Shown here in pieces: positions 24,142 through 33,076 of a stretch of 64,000 nucleotides of DNA (its first letter is position 1; each line of letters starts with the position of its first letter). This DNA is from Beijerinckiaceae bacterium (GTDB lineage Bacteria; Pseudomonadota; Alphaproteobacteria; Rhizobiales; Beijerinckiaceae): positions 1 through 64,000 of the forward strand of contig JAJPIC010000007.1 in NCBI GenBank assembly GCA_021324915.1. The letters run 5' to 3'. Under the pieces are notes generated by a model. That model searched no databases and was not told the origin of the DNA. It saw only the letters and a list, made by a program, of their open reading frames with translations. Both the position numbers and the translations under genes were made by a program.

Positions 24142-26767
24142 TCCAGGTCCTCTTTCCGGCAACCGGCAAAATCACGCCGAAAAATGCCGGAATCGCGACG
24201 AGATAAGCCGCGCCGCTCGCATAAAGGACAGCGGAAAGACCAAAGGAGGTGCCGACAAGGGGGACGAGCGCCGCTCCGATCACCGAGAAACAGCCGTTGA
24301 TTCCCCAGGCCCAGAGGAACATGTGGTCCTTCTCGAGCCGGGCGAGAGCACCCATCGCGGTCGGCATCGGAAAGCCCATGAGGAAGGCCGGCGGAAAGAT
24401 CAGCAGGAAACAAAAGAACAGCCGCGCGCCATAGGGGAACATGCCGATGAAGTCGAGCGGTGCATGGATCAAAAGCCCGTAGGCGACAAGGAGCAAGCCG
24501 ATCGCGGCGAGGATTTTGGGCAGGGTCTTCGGCGCGCTCGGAAAGAAGCGTTCGCTCGTGAGACTGCCGAGGCCCGAGGCGACCAGCATCCCGGTAATGA
24601 GGATCGCAGCAGACACCGTCGCATTGCTCAGCGCCTGGACGAACTCGGCAATGAGACCGACCTCGACCATGATATAGCCGGCGCCGAGGCAGGCGAAATA
24701 AAGGATTGTGCGCAATTTGCCGGGCGTTGCCGAAAAGACCGTCCGCCAGCCGAACACGACAGGCAGCACAATGAGCGTCGAGGCGCAAAGCCCAGCGACG
24801 CCGAGCGTCGCCCAAAGCAGGAGATAGCCCCATTCGTCCTGCACGAGTTCCAGCCGGTCGAGGATGCGCGGCAGGTCGAGCGGTTTGATATAGGCGGCGA
24901 AATAGGGCCGGTCGTTGGTGAGCGGGCGCGCGTCGAAGACGTAGCGTTTGGCGATGTCGTCGAAATTGCCGTTGATCAGCGCATGCCAGGCAAGCTGACC
25001 CATGGTGACGGCGGGAACGACGGCCGGCGCCGGCTCGCCTTGTTCCGCTCCGCTCGCGCCCGGCGGTGCACTCGCATCTGGCGCAACATCGTCGGCCGGC
25101 GGTTTGCTCGCATCGAAAAAGATCTGGCTGCGAAAGCCGTCGAGGACTTTATCCGTCTGCTTCTCGTCGTACTGGAAGCCGGGATAATAGATCGCGTCGA
25201 AGGACATGGCCGCCGTGTGCTTGCGCAGAAGCGCGATGTCTGCGGCATCGAGCCCGCCCTTCTTGTAGAGAACGGTCGCGGTCGAGAGATAGCAGGAGGT
25301 TGCGAAAAATTCCTGCGCCACGTCTTGATCGCCGTTGGCGCGCGCGGCCGAAACCATGGTCGCATAGAGCTTCAGCACGGATTTCGGCGGCTCTTCCTTG
25401 TTCCAGAGCGTTACCGCCAAGACCCCGCCGGGCTTCAAGGCGCGCATGTAGGTCTCGATCGCTTCGCGCGTATAGGCGAATTTCTCGACGATCGCGAAAC
25501 CGCCGGGGCTCGAAAGTCCGGTTGAATCCGCAAGGCTCAGATCGATCACGTCATAACGTTGCGGCGTATGCGCGAGATAAAGCCGGCCCTCGTAGCCGAC
25601 GACGGTGACACGGGGATCGTGCAGGATATCGCCGGTGAAGCTGCGCAGGCCTCGATCATTGAGAAAAGCATGAAGGATTGCCGGATTGCTTTCGGCAATC
25701 GTCACATGTTTCGACCGCGTCAGCGCCACCGCGGTCGAAAGCCCTCCGCCGAATTGTACGACGAAGGTGTCTGCATTCGGCTTGACGAGATAGGGATAGA
25801 TCATCGGCAGATAGAAATAATAATCGGTCTGCGAAGCGGGCAGCGTGCGGATGATGCCGGAAGGTCCGTCGCCGTCGATATAAAGCCCCTCATAGGCGTT
25901 GACCGGAAATTCCTTCAGGTTGAAGGCGGCATTGTCGGAGAGCCCCGGCGCGAAATGAAGGTATGAGCTCGCATAGATTTCGAGATAGCCGAAGGGCGAG
26001 TTCCTCGCATAGACGCGCTGGGAATCGGGAAATTTGCGCGCGTAGGCGACGCCTTTGTAGTCGGAGACCGCGAGCTTGGCGAGCCCGAGCGCCGGCGCCA
26101 GCCAAAGATGGGCGGAAAAAGCGACAAGCGCCACGAGGCCGAGCGCAGCGAGCGCCCGCTTTCCTTCGACCGCAAAGAACCAGGCAATGCCGGCGGCGAG
26201 CCAGAGGAGGAGCGGGGCGAGAATCAAATCCTGCGGCGCGAAGACATACATGGCGGCGAGAACGACGAGCCCGCAAAGGCCGGAGCCCAGAAGATCGGCG
26301 AAATAGACGCGATTGAACCGCGTGCGCGCTTGCAGAAAAACGCTGCCGAGAAAGGCGGCGCCCGCCAGGAACGGCGTGAAGTAGAGCAGGAAATTGGCCA
26401 ATAGCCGCCATTTCTGGTTGGGGTCGGAAACCAGGAAGATGGCGTTGAAGGGGACTTGCTGCGCGATCAGATTGGCCGCGATGGCTAGCGGCCCGAAGCT
26501 TAAAAGCGCCGCGCCGCAGACGAGCCGCCAATGACGCGCGAACCAATCCTTCGCGATGCACATGATGGTGCTCATGAGGCCGAAGCCGAGCATCGCGAGG
26601 CTCACGACAAGCGAGCCGAAATGCGCCCAACTGCCGATCGAGAAGATCCGCATGATCGCGATCTGCAGCGCAATCACGGCGCCGGCCTCGAAGCCCACCC
26701 CGAAATAGACGAGGAGGTCGGATGTCTTGCGTCCGTCGCTTCGCTTCGGGAGGATGGCGCTGCTCAT
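24125..26767 (-). CDS. Multi-pass membrane protein with spermidine-synthase-like domain
   Basis: An 880-residue fusion. About six to seven transmembrane helices (residues ~20-235) are followed by a soluble domain (~255-620) with SAM-fold features of spermidine synthases ('VVQFGGGLSTAVALTR', 'VTIAESNPAILHAFLND', 'YDVIDLSLADS', 'LKPGGVLAVTLW'), then a second block of six to seven helices (~645-870). Such proteins are annotated as membrane spermidine synthases, but their product is unproven. A Pro/Ala-rich linker near residues 570-600 separates the soluble and second membrane parts. It is encoded with an exported hydrolase and lies just after an exported PIMT-like gene. Confidence 0.75.
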   Translation of the reverse strand: MSSAILPKRSDGRKTSDLLVYFGVGFEAGAVIALQIAIMRIFSIGSWAHFGSLVVSLAMLGFGLMSTIMCIAKDWFARHWRLVCGAALLSFGPLAIAANLIAQQVPFNAIFLVSDPNQKWRLLANFLLYFTPFLAGAAFLGSVFLQARTRFNRVYFADLLGSGLCGLVVLAAMYVFAPQDLILAPLLLWLAAGIAWFFAVEGKRALAALGLVALVAFSAHLWLAPALGLAKLAVSDYKGVAYARKFPDSQRVYARNSPFGYLEIYASSYLHFAPGLSDNAAFNLKEFPVNAYEGLYIDGDGPSGIIRTLPASQTDYYFYLPMIYPYLVKPNADTFVVQFGGGLSTAVALTRSKHVTIAESNPAILHAFLNDRGLRSFTGDILHDPRVTVVGYEGRLYLAHTPQRYDVIDLSLADSTGLSSPGGFAIVEKFAYTREAIETYMRALKPGGVLAVTLWNKEEPPKSVLKLYATMVSAARANGDQDVAQEFFATSCYLSTATVLYKKGGLDAADIALLRKHTAAMSFDAIYYPGFQYDEKQTDKVLDGFRSQIFFDASKPPADDVAPDASAPPGASGAEQGEPAPAVVPAVTMGQLAWHALINGNFDDIAKRYVFDARPLTNDRPYFAAYIKPLDLPRILDRLELVQDEWGYLLLWATLGVAGLCASTLIVLPVVFGWRTVFSATPGKLRTILYFACLGAGYIMVEVGLIAEFVQALSNATVSAAILITGMLVASGLGSLTSERFFPSAPKTLPKILAAIGLLLVAYGLLIHAPLDFIGMFPYGARLFFCFLLIFPPAFLMGFPMPTAMGALARLEKDHMFLWAWGINGCFSVIGAALVPLVGTSFGLSAVLYASGAAYLVAIPAFFGVILPVAGKRTWNEAQV

Positions 26768-26805
26768 CTCAAGGCCCGCATTGGAAGGGAGCGCGCCGCA
26801 TCACG

Positions 26806-27669
26806 CTATTTATTGTGGGTGCCGACGATCTTGTCGCCTTCGAGCTTGGTGAAAGGCACGAAGGGCACGATGCGACCGTTGTAGATGTCGGAGCGCGCGA
26901 CGGTGATCGTTCCGTCCGACGCCTGCTGCTTGACGACTTTCAAGATGTGCTGCGCGCCCGGCGGCCCGACGGGGATCACCATGATGCCGTTCGGCTTCAA
27001 CTGCTGCAGCAGAGGTGGGGGAATATGATCGATGCCGCAAGTGACGATGATCTTGTCGAAAGGTGCGGCCTCCTGCCAGCCGAAATAGCCGTCGGCGTTC
27101 TTCGTCGAGATCGCGTTGAATTCGTTATAGCCACGCTTGATGAGATCGTCATAGACGCCGCGCGTGCGCTCGGCCAGCGGCTTGATGATCTCGATCGTCC
27201 AGACCTTGTCGGTCAGATGTGAAAGATAGGCCGATTGATACCCCGAGCCGGTGCCGATCTCGAGCACTTTCTCGCCTTTTTTGACGTCGATCGAGCTCGT
27301 CATGCGTCCGACGACGTGCGGACCGGAGATGGTCACGCCATAGCCGATATCGAGAAAAGCGTTGTCATAGGCGCGCCCGAGATTGCGCTTGAGGCAGAAT
27401 TCCTCGCGCGGGGTCAACAGAAAGGCGCGCTTATTGGCGTCGTTCCAAAGGTCGCGGTTGGCAACCAGGATCCGGTAGCGATCGAAGCGCTCGGCGAGAT
27501 ATTTCGGATCCTCGCCGCGCGTCTTCACCGCCCATTTCACGAAGGCTTCGCGCGAATCGGTCGGTGGCGACAGATCCCAGGAATAGGCCTGCGGCGTATC
27601 CGCGAAGGCCGGAAGGCTCGCCTCGAGACATGCGCTGGCCGCGCCGATGAGAAAAGTGCGACGTTTCAT
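26806..27669 (-). CDS. Tat-exported protein-L-isoaspartate methyltransferase-like protein
   Basis: Starts 'MKRRTFLIGAASACLEA', a twin-arginine signal (KRRTFL) with an Ala-x-Ala site near residue 24, giving a mature domain of about 263 residues. The mature part holds the PIMT-type SAM fold: 'GPHVVGRMTSSIDVKKGEK', motif I 'VLEIGTGSGYQSAYLS', 'FDKIIVTCGIDHIPPPLLQQ' and 'LKPNGIMVIPVG'. PIMT normally repairs isoaspartate in the cytoplasm with SAM. Export to a SAM-free compartment is puzzling. The start seven codons upstream has no Tat signal advantage. The gene lies 38 bases before the spermidine-synthase-like gene on the same strand. Confidence 0.75.
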   Translation of the reverse strand: MKRRTFLIGAASACLEASLPAFADTPQAYSWDLSPPTDSREAFVKWAVKTRGEDPKYLAERFDRYRILVANRDLWNDANKRAFLLTPREEFCLKRNLGRAYDNAFLDIGYGVTISGPHVVGRMTSSIDVKKGEKVLEIGTGSGYQSAYLSHLTDKVWTIEIIKPLAERTRGVYDDLIKRGYNEFNAISTKNADGYFGWQEAAPFDKIIVTCGIDHIPPPLLQQLKPNGIMVIPVGPPGAQHILKVVKQQASDGTITVARSDIYNGRIVPFVPFTKLEGDKIVGTHNK

Positions 27670-27849
27670 GGGATCTCCGCTTTCCGCCATGGCGGCGAAC
27701 TTCGGCCTTTCGAAGGCGCGCCGCGGCTAAGGTAGCGATTCTTCGCCGGCGCGCCAGAGAGCCACGCCTTCGCGCACAGGCCAGATCGCGCCCGGTACAG
27801 CCATTGCTGCAACAGATTGATGAAACAGGACATCCGGCAATGGGACTCG

Positions 27850-29292
27850 TCAGAGCGGGGCGAGGCCGAGGCGCGCCATGATCGGCCGCAGCCGGTCGAT
27901 CATGATGGCCCGCATGTTGGCGACGTCGAAAGCGGCGACGAAACCGCCGTAGATGAGCGTCCCCGCAATGACTTGTTCGGCGAGCGTCACGAGGCCGGGG
28001 TCGTGCTCGCGCAGCGGGAGCAGGGCGACCGTCATGGCGCCGGTGCCGAGGGCCGCCAGGACGATGTCGCGCGGTCGCGGCCATTGCGGCTTGGCGAGGC
28101 TCGCAATCGCAATGAGTACGCAGAGCGCGCCGATATAGGCACCGGTTTGGGCAATGGCGAGACCCGAAGCATCCGAGGTCTTCGGCAGAAGGTAGATGAG
28201 CACGACATCGACGAAGCAGGCGACCACGGCCGCGCCGACGAGCGGGGCTGTCCGCTTGGCGATCTGAAAAATCGGATTGATGCCGAATTGGATGATGGCC
28301 TGTGAGAACAGGCCCGCCATCATGAGGGTCAGCAGGTGGGCGAAGGGGCCGCGATAGGCGACCGGCACGATGACGTGCTCGATCGACGGAAGGATGAGCC
28401 AGATACCGGTACAGGTCGGCAGAACGATCGCAATGACGATCGCCATGTTGTTGGCCACTTGCGCGCGCGCCTTTGTCGGCCCGTCCCGTTCGTGCAGGGC
28501 GACCGCGATCTGAAACAGGACCACGTCGAGGGTGGAGGCGATCGCCTGAACCGCCTTGCTGCCGATGTCATAGGCGAGCGAGAATTGGCCGGTTTCCGAA
28601 AATCCGTAGACGATGGCGACGATCGAGCGGTTGGCGAGCGGGATTGCAAGATAGAGCAGGTTGGCGGCGACAATGGGCAGACTGTAGCGCAGGATCCCTT
28701 TGACGATCGCGAGATTGGCATGGTGCGGGGCGGTGCCGTCATCATGCAGCGAGGCGCGCGCCGTAATGATAGAACCCGAAAGGCTGATGATGCTGCCGAC
28801 AAGCGCCATTTTGGCCGAGCCGAAGAAGAAAGCGCCGCCGCCGGTCAAGAAGAGCGCCAGAGCATTCTTCACGATGATGAGCCGCAGGTAGAGGCGGTTG
28901 TGGAAGCGGGCGCGAACGAGCGCCGTATTATAGTCGAACATGCCGTTCGAGACGGCCGCAACGAGGGAGAGGGCGATCAGCCCGTTCGAGAGGGTGAACC
29001 TGACGCCCGAGAGGAGGAGAAGACAGGCCGAGATCGCCATCGCGAAGGTAATCACCACGAAGGCTGTATCGAGCGTTGCCCGAAGCGCCGGGTCCTCGGT
29101 TCGCACTCTTTCCGAATAGAAGCGCGTCGCGCCGAGCCGCAGCCAATCGAAAAAGGCGACCTGCACCGCAATCGCAACGGCAAAAGCCAGAGCGAAGCGG
29201 CCATATTCGGCCGGCCCGAGAAATTTCGCCACCAGAAGACCGATCGCGAAATTACATAAAGTATTGAATAAATAAGCTGCGAGCACACTCAT
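27850..29292 (-). CDS. Polysaccharide/O-antigen flippase-like membrane protein (Wzx/MATE fold)
   Basis: A 480-residue protein with about 12-14 transmembrane helices and the polysaccharide-synthesis flippase pattern: 'LAAYLFNTLCNFAIGLLVAK' at the N-terminus, 'LGPAEYGRFALAFA' (a hallmark of this family), and two repeated six-helix halves. It would move lipid-linked sugar units across the inner membrane. No glycosyltransferases are adjacent in the window, so its substrate cannot be inferred. Confidence 0.8.
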   Translation of the reverse strand: MSVLAAYLFNTLCNFAIGLLVAKFLGPAEYGRFALAFAVAIAVQVAFFDWLRLGATRFYSERVRTEDPALRATLDTAFVVITFAMAISACLLLLSGVRFTLSNGLIALSLVAAVSNGMFDYNTALVRARFHNRLYLRLIIVKNALALFLTGGGAFFFGSAKMALVGSIISLSGSIITARASLHDDGTAPHHANLAIVKGILRYSLPIVAANLLYLAIPLANRSIVAIVYGFSETGQFSLAYDIGSKAVQAIASTLDVVLFQIAVALHERDGPTKARAQVANNMAIVIAIVLPTCTGIWLILPSIEHVIVPVAYRGPFAHLLTLMMAGLFSQAIIQFGINPIFQIAKRTAPLVGAAVVACFVDVVLIYLLPKTSDASGLAIAQTGAYIGALCVLIAIASLAKPQWPRPRDIVLAALGTGAMTVALLPLREHDPGLVTLAEQVIAGTLIYGGFVAAFDVANMRAIMIDRLRPIMARLGLAPL

Positions 29293-29550
29293 TGACGAGG
29301 CTCGTCAGGCGGGCGCGGCTCCTCCCCTGCCGGCACAGAGCTAGACCCATCGCATGGGGCAGGGAACCGAAAGGAGCTGGACATAGCCTCTCATAAACCA
29401 TGTCCTCATAAGAATGTCTTGCCGGGATTTGCGCGGCTGCGTTAACGGCGCGCTCCACCTGGCCGGCTCGGGAAGCGGCGTGACGGCGGGCCGCAGCGCG
29501 TTGAAAAAAGCGTGATTTTCCTTCGCCACATTCTCCGTTAGAAGGTCGCC

Positions 29551-30282
29551 ATGACGAGCGATGTGACGCTTTCGGCCGCAGGTGCCGCTGGCCTTCTTTC
29601 CTTTCTGAGCCCGTGCGTCCTGCCGCTCGTTCCTCCCTATCTAACCTTCATCGCCGGCACGACCATCGAGGACGTCGCGCGCGAACGCGTCAGCCGGGCA
29701 CGGCGCGACGTCCTCTTTGCCGCCATCCTCTTCGTCCTGGGATTTTCAACGGTATTCGTGGCGCTTGGCGCAACCGCGTCGGTCTTCGGGCAGGTCTTGC
29801 GGGCCCATTTGGCGACGCTGTCGTTTCTTGCCGGCATCGCGATCATTCTCATGGGGCTCCATTTCTTGGGCCTTTTTCGGCTCGCCTTTCTCTATCGCGA
29901 AAAGCGCGTCAACGTCGAAAAGCCGCTCGGCCTCTGGGGCGCTTATGTGATGGGCCTTGCTTTTGCGCTCGGCTGGACGCCCTGTATCGGTCCGATCCTC
30001 GCAGCCATTCTCGCCATCGCGGCCTCGGAAGAGACGGTAGGGCGCGGCGCGGCTTTGCTCGCCGTCTATTCGCTCGGGCTCGGCATTCCCTTCGTGCTCG
30101 CCGCCGTCGCATTCGAACCCTTCATCGGATTTCTGAAGAGATTCCGCGCCCATTTCGGCATGGTCGAGCGGGTCGTCGGCGTTCTCCTGATTGCGACCGG
30201 CATCGGCTTTCTCACGGGAGCCATGCAGAATTTCTCGTTCTGGCTACTTCAAACTTTTCCCGGCCTCGCCAATATCGGCTGA
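29551..30282 (+). CDS. ccdA: CcdA-type thiol/disulfide membrane transporter
   Basis: A 243-residue, six-helix protein. The two redox cysteines sit in the expected places: 'LSFLSPCVLPLVPPYLTFIAG' in TM1 (Cys-Val-Leu-Pro) and 'GWTPCIGPILAAILA' in TM4. It carries electrons from cytoplasmic thioredoxin to periplasmic thiol proteins, mainly for cytochrome c maturation. No other cytochrome c genes are adjacent. Its 3' end overlaps the convergent binding-protein gene by 39 bases. Confidence 0.92.
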   Translation: MTSDVTLSAAGAAGLLSFLSPCVLPLVPPYLTFIAGTTIEDVARERVSRARRDVLFAAILFVLGFSTVFVALGATASVFGQVLRAHLATLSFLAGIAIILMGLHFLGLFRLAFLYREKRVNVEKPLGLWGAYVMGLAFALGWTPCIGPILAAILAIAASEETVGRGAALLAVYSLGLGIPFVLAAVAFEPFIGFLKRFRAHFGMVERVVGVLLIATGIGFLTGAMQNFSFWLLQTFPGLANIG

Positions 30283-31389
30283 ACGCCCCTCGAGCCTATT
30301 ATATTCCATTTTTCCGTCCGGGCCTTTCTTCCAGACGAAGAGCGCATAATCGGGCTCGGTGACATCGCCTTTCGAATCGTAGGAGATTTCGCCAAGCACC
30401 GTCTTGAACCGCGTGCCGGAATGTAGCGCTCTCGCGATCGCTTCCGTCTTGAGCGAACCTGCTGCCTTGGCCGCCTGCTCCAGGACCTCCACGGCGGCAT
30501 AAGCGTAAAGCGTATAGGCTTCGGGTTCTATATTGCGGCCCTTGAACTCCTTGACGACTTCCGACGCTTCCGGCCGCTCGCGGACGTCGGGCGGGAAGGT
30601 CATCAATGCGCCGCCGACCGCATCTCCGCCGGCCGCCGCGAATTCATCCGAGGCGATCGCATCACTGGCGAGGAGCCGAGTATCCGTCTTCTGCGCTCGC
30701 AATTGCCGCAGGATCAGTCCGGCTTCGGTCGGCCCGCCTCCCCAATAAAGGAAGTCGGCTCCGGAAGCCTTGATCCTGGCGACCATGGCGGAGAAATCCT
30801 TTTGCCCTTTCTCGACGCCGTCATAGAGGACTTCTTTTGCGCCGAGGGCGAGGAGCGCGCTGCGCGTCGCGTCCGCAAGACCTTTGCCGTAGCTCGTCCT
30901 GTCATGCAGGATCGCGATCTTCTTAGCGTTAGCGGCGAGGAATTTCGCTGCGACCGCGGCCTGCTGATCGTCGCGTCCGCAGGTGCGAAACACGAAATCG
31001 AGCCCGCGCTCGGTAACCTGCGGATTGCTCGAGGCCGGAGTGATGTCGAGAATGGCGTGATCGGAATAGATTTCGGACGTCGGCAAAGTCACGGTCGAAT
31101 TGAAGTGACCGATGACTGCGCTCACTTTGCCTGCAACGAATTTGCGAGCGACGGCAAGTCCCTTTTTCGGATCGCTGCCGTCATCGCCGATCGAGAGGAC
31201 GAGATGCTGGCCGAGAATTCCGCCTCTGAGATTAATGTCGTGGATGGCGAGTTCCACGCCATTGCGCAACTCGGCGCCGAAAGCGGCATCCGGCCCGGTA
31301 ATCGGCGCGCCAAGCCCGATCCTGACCTCGGCGGCGGCTGGCGTTACGCCCGAGGCAAGCAGCGCGAGAAAAAGGGCGCGAAATCTCAT
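30244..31389 (-). CDS. Periplasmic branched-chain amino-acid-type binding protein (LivK-like)
   Basis: About 381 residues with a signal peptide ('LFLALLASGVTPAAA|EV') and a type-I periplasmic-binding-protein fold: 'RIGLGAPITGPDAAFGAELR', 'GVELAIHDINLRGGILGQ', 'HFNSTVTLPTSEIYSD', 'TPASSNPQVTERG', 'KKIAILHDRTSYGKGLAD'. It would capture an amino acid or small organic solute for an ABC importer, but no liv permease or ATPase gene is adjacent, so it is an orphan. Its 3' end overlaps ccdA on the opposite strand. Confidence 0.88.
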   Translation of the reverse strand: MRFRALFLALLASGVTPAAAEVRIGLGAPITGPDAAFGAELRNGVELAIHDINLRGGILGQHLVLSIGDDGSDPKKGLAVARKFVAGKVSAVIGHFNSTVTLPTSEIYSDHAILDITPASSNPQVTERGLDFVFRTCGRDDQQAAVAAKFLAANAKKIAILHDRTSYGKGLADATRSALLALGAKEVLYDGVEKGQKDFSAMVARIKASGADFLYWGGGPTEAGLILRQLRAQKTDTRLLASDAIASDEFAAAGGDAVGGALMTFPPDVRERPEASEVVKEFKGRNIEPEAYTLYAYAAVEVLEQAAKAAGSLKTEAIARALHSGTRFKTVLGEISYDSKGDVTEPDYALFVWKKGPDGKMEYNRLEGRSADIGEAGKSLK

Positions 31390-31464
31390 CGGCAATCCGT
31401 CCGGCGCGTAGCATTACGGATGCCGCGGCCAAAAGCAAAGACAATGGCGAGATGACCGGGCGGG

Positions 31465-32091
31465 ATGATGGGCGAAACGACCGGTCGAAATGACCGGCCT
31501 TTGTTTGGCGTCATTGAATTGCTATCTACCGGTCAGGGCTTGCCGTTTGCGGGCAGGCGAAGTTTGGGACGCGCATTGGGCGAGAACAATTCAGATGCGG
31601 TGATCCGCGAGGCGCTCGATCCGGCGCGATTTCGCGAGGCGATGAGCCGTGTCGGAGCGGCGGTGCATATCGTGACGACGGACGGGCCGGCCGGCCTCGG
31701 CGGCATAACGGCGAGCGCCGTCACCTCCGTCACGGTCGAGCCGCCGATGATGTTGTTCTGCATCAACAAAGGCTCGCGCTGCGCAGCAAAAGTCCTGCAA
31801 AACGGTGTCTTCTGCATCAACACCTTGGGCCGGGCGGACCAGAGGCTTTCGGATGTTTTCGCCGGCCGCACCGGCCATGAGCAGGAAGAAAGGTTCGCCG
31901 AAACGGAGTGGAGGGTCCTTGCGACGGGCGCGCCGGTTCTGCCTTCGGCGCTCGTTGCGTTCGACTGCCGGCTCGTCGAATCCAAGGAGTTCGGCACGCA
32001 TCTCGTGATGATCGGCGAGGTCGAGGCCGTGGAAATCGCTCCCAGGGCCGACGCGCTCATGTATGCACACCGCGAATATTGGCGGCTCTAG
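31465..32091 (+). CDS. Flavin reductase family (DIM6/NTAB) protein
   Basis: A 208-residue protein with an unusual ~45-residue N-terminal extension before the flavin-reductase fold, which begins around 'LDPARFREAMSRVGAAVHIVTT' and continues 'GGITASAVTSVTVEPPMMLF' and 'FCINTLGRADQRLSDVFAGR'. Such proteins reduce FMN or FAD with NAD(P)H for a partner monooxygenase; none is encoded nearby. A later in-frame Met (residue ~59) would remove most of the extension but also part of the fold, so I keep the long form. The start is uncertain. Confidence 0.82.
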   Translation: MMGETTGRNDRPLFGVIELLSTGQGLPFAGRRSLGRALGENNSDAVIREALDPARFREAMSRVGAAVHIVTTDGPAGLGGITASAVTSVTVEPPMMLFCINKGSRCAAKVLQNGVFCINTLGRADQRLSDVFAGRTGHEQEERFAETEWRVLATGAPVLPSALVAFDCRLVESKEFGTHLVMIGEVEAVEIAPRADALMYAHREYWRL

Positions 32092-32097
32092 ACTCCC

Positions 32098-32628
32098 TTA
32101 GTCTTCCCAGCTGCAGATTTCGCGCGCGCCTTCGAACCTCTTCGGTGGCGCTGCCAGCCTCTGAAACCTCCTTCTGCGCGCCCGGCGCAGACCTCTTACG
32201 CGGCGCGGCTGCGCTGAGGAGCGGGCAATCGCCCGCCCCGAAAAGATGCGCGACCACTCGCGCAAAATCTCGCAGATCCAGGGCGCGTCCGTATCGGGCA
32301 GGATCACAGAGAGGTCCGGATCGCGATGCACGAGCCGCATGCAAAGGTGCCGGTCGAGGCTCCGTGTCAGGAACAATCCCCGATAAGCTTCGATCGGAAC
32401 GAGGAGGTGCATTTTGATGCCCCCCACCATACGTTCGATCCCTACGCCACGCGCTGCGAGCCGAATTGTTCTGATGCCGCCATCGGCGCGCACGTCGGGC
32501 GCAGTATAGGCGCGGGGCTCGATGTCGCAGTCAAGGTTCGGCATGCCGTCCTCCGGTCTCGCGTGGTCTCCGCCGCGCCGGAAGACATGCTTCACAAGTT
32601 CTTTTCTGCAGGTTGCGATCAAAAGCAA
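32098..32628 (-). CDS. DUF6101 family protein
   Basis: About 149-176 residues. The central part ('DGGIRTIRLAARGVGIERMV', 'GIKMHLLVPIEAYRGLFL', 'LCMRLVHRDPDLSVILPD', 'CEILREWSRIF') matches the DUF6101 family found in Hyphomicrobiales; its role is unknown. The first 28 residues may be spurious and a start at 'MPNLDCDIEPRAY' is equally good. The last ~45 residues are Arg/Pro-rich and variable. It converges with the flavin-reductase gene at a 6-base gap. Confidence 0.75.
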   Translation of the reverse strand: MLLIATCRKELVKHVFRRGGDHARPEDGMPNLDCDIEPRAYTAPDVRADGGIRTIRLAARGVGIERMVGGIKMHLLVPIEAYRGLFLTRSLDRHLCMRLVHRDPDLSVILPDTDAPWICEILREWSRIFSGRAIARSSAQPRRVRGLRRARRRRFQRLAAPPKRFEGAREICSWED

Positions 32629-33076
32629 GAGGCTGAAATCGGTCGATAATTTTGCCGCGATGCCTGCCAGGGCCTTGGCCGAACGCGCGCAATTTTAGGA
32701 AAGACGCAGTTTCGCCTCACATCCGACCCTCGAGGAGAGCCAAACGGGTGCGCAGCGCTCTTTCGCTCCGATTAATGATTGGTGGCTAGATTGCAGAAGA
32801 CACGGGCGCAATCAGGCGGGGTCCATGGCTCGAAATTTCAACCCGACTCGAGGCGACATTCTTCGTCTCATGGCACGGCGCAGATTTTGCGTCGAGCTTT
32901 CTGGAAAACGAGACCCGACCTGCGTATATCAGGGGAGCGATTCGCTCTTGGAAACGCTTGTTTTGGCCGCGCCCCTTGGCCCTCCGGGATGCCTCCAGGC
33001 GTCGGAAAAATCTGAAGGCGCTCTGCCCGCGGCAGAGGAGCGTGCGGAACTCGCTCTCTTCGGGGAATAATCCGGC
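32629..33076. other. Gene-poor intergenic stretch
   Basis: 448 bases between a divergent pair (DUF6101 on minus, cysQ-like on plus). The only plus-strand frame of note (32825-33070, 81 residues) ends just before the cysQ-like start, but it has no ribosome site of quality, no known motif and Arg/Cys-rich composition, so I do not call it. I see no repeat, hairpin with T run, or RNA gene here. Confidence 0.4.

Noticed and set aside
28336-29259. 307-codon plus-strand frame
   Set aside because: Antisense to the flippase gene, highly charged shadow composition with no motifs.
32825-33070. 81-codon plus-strand frame before the cysQ-like gene
   Set aside because: No ribosome site, no recognisable motif, unusual Arg/Cys composition; could be real but I cannot support it.
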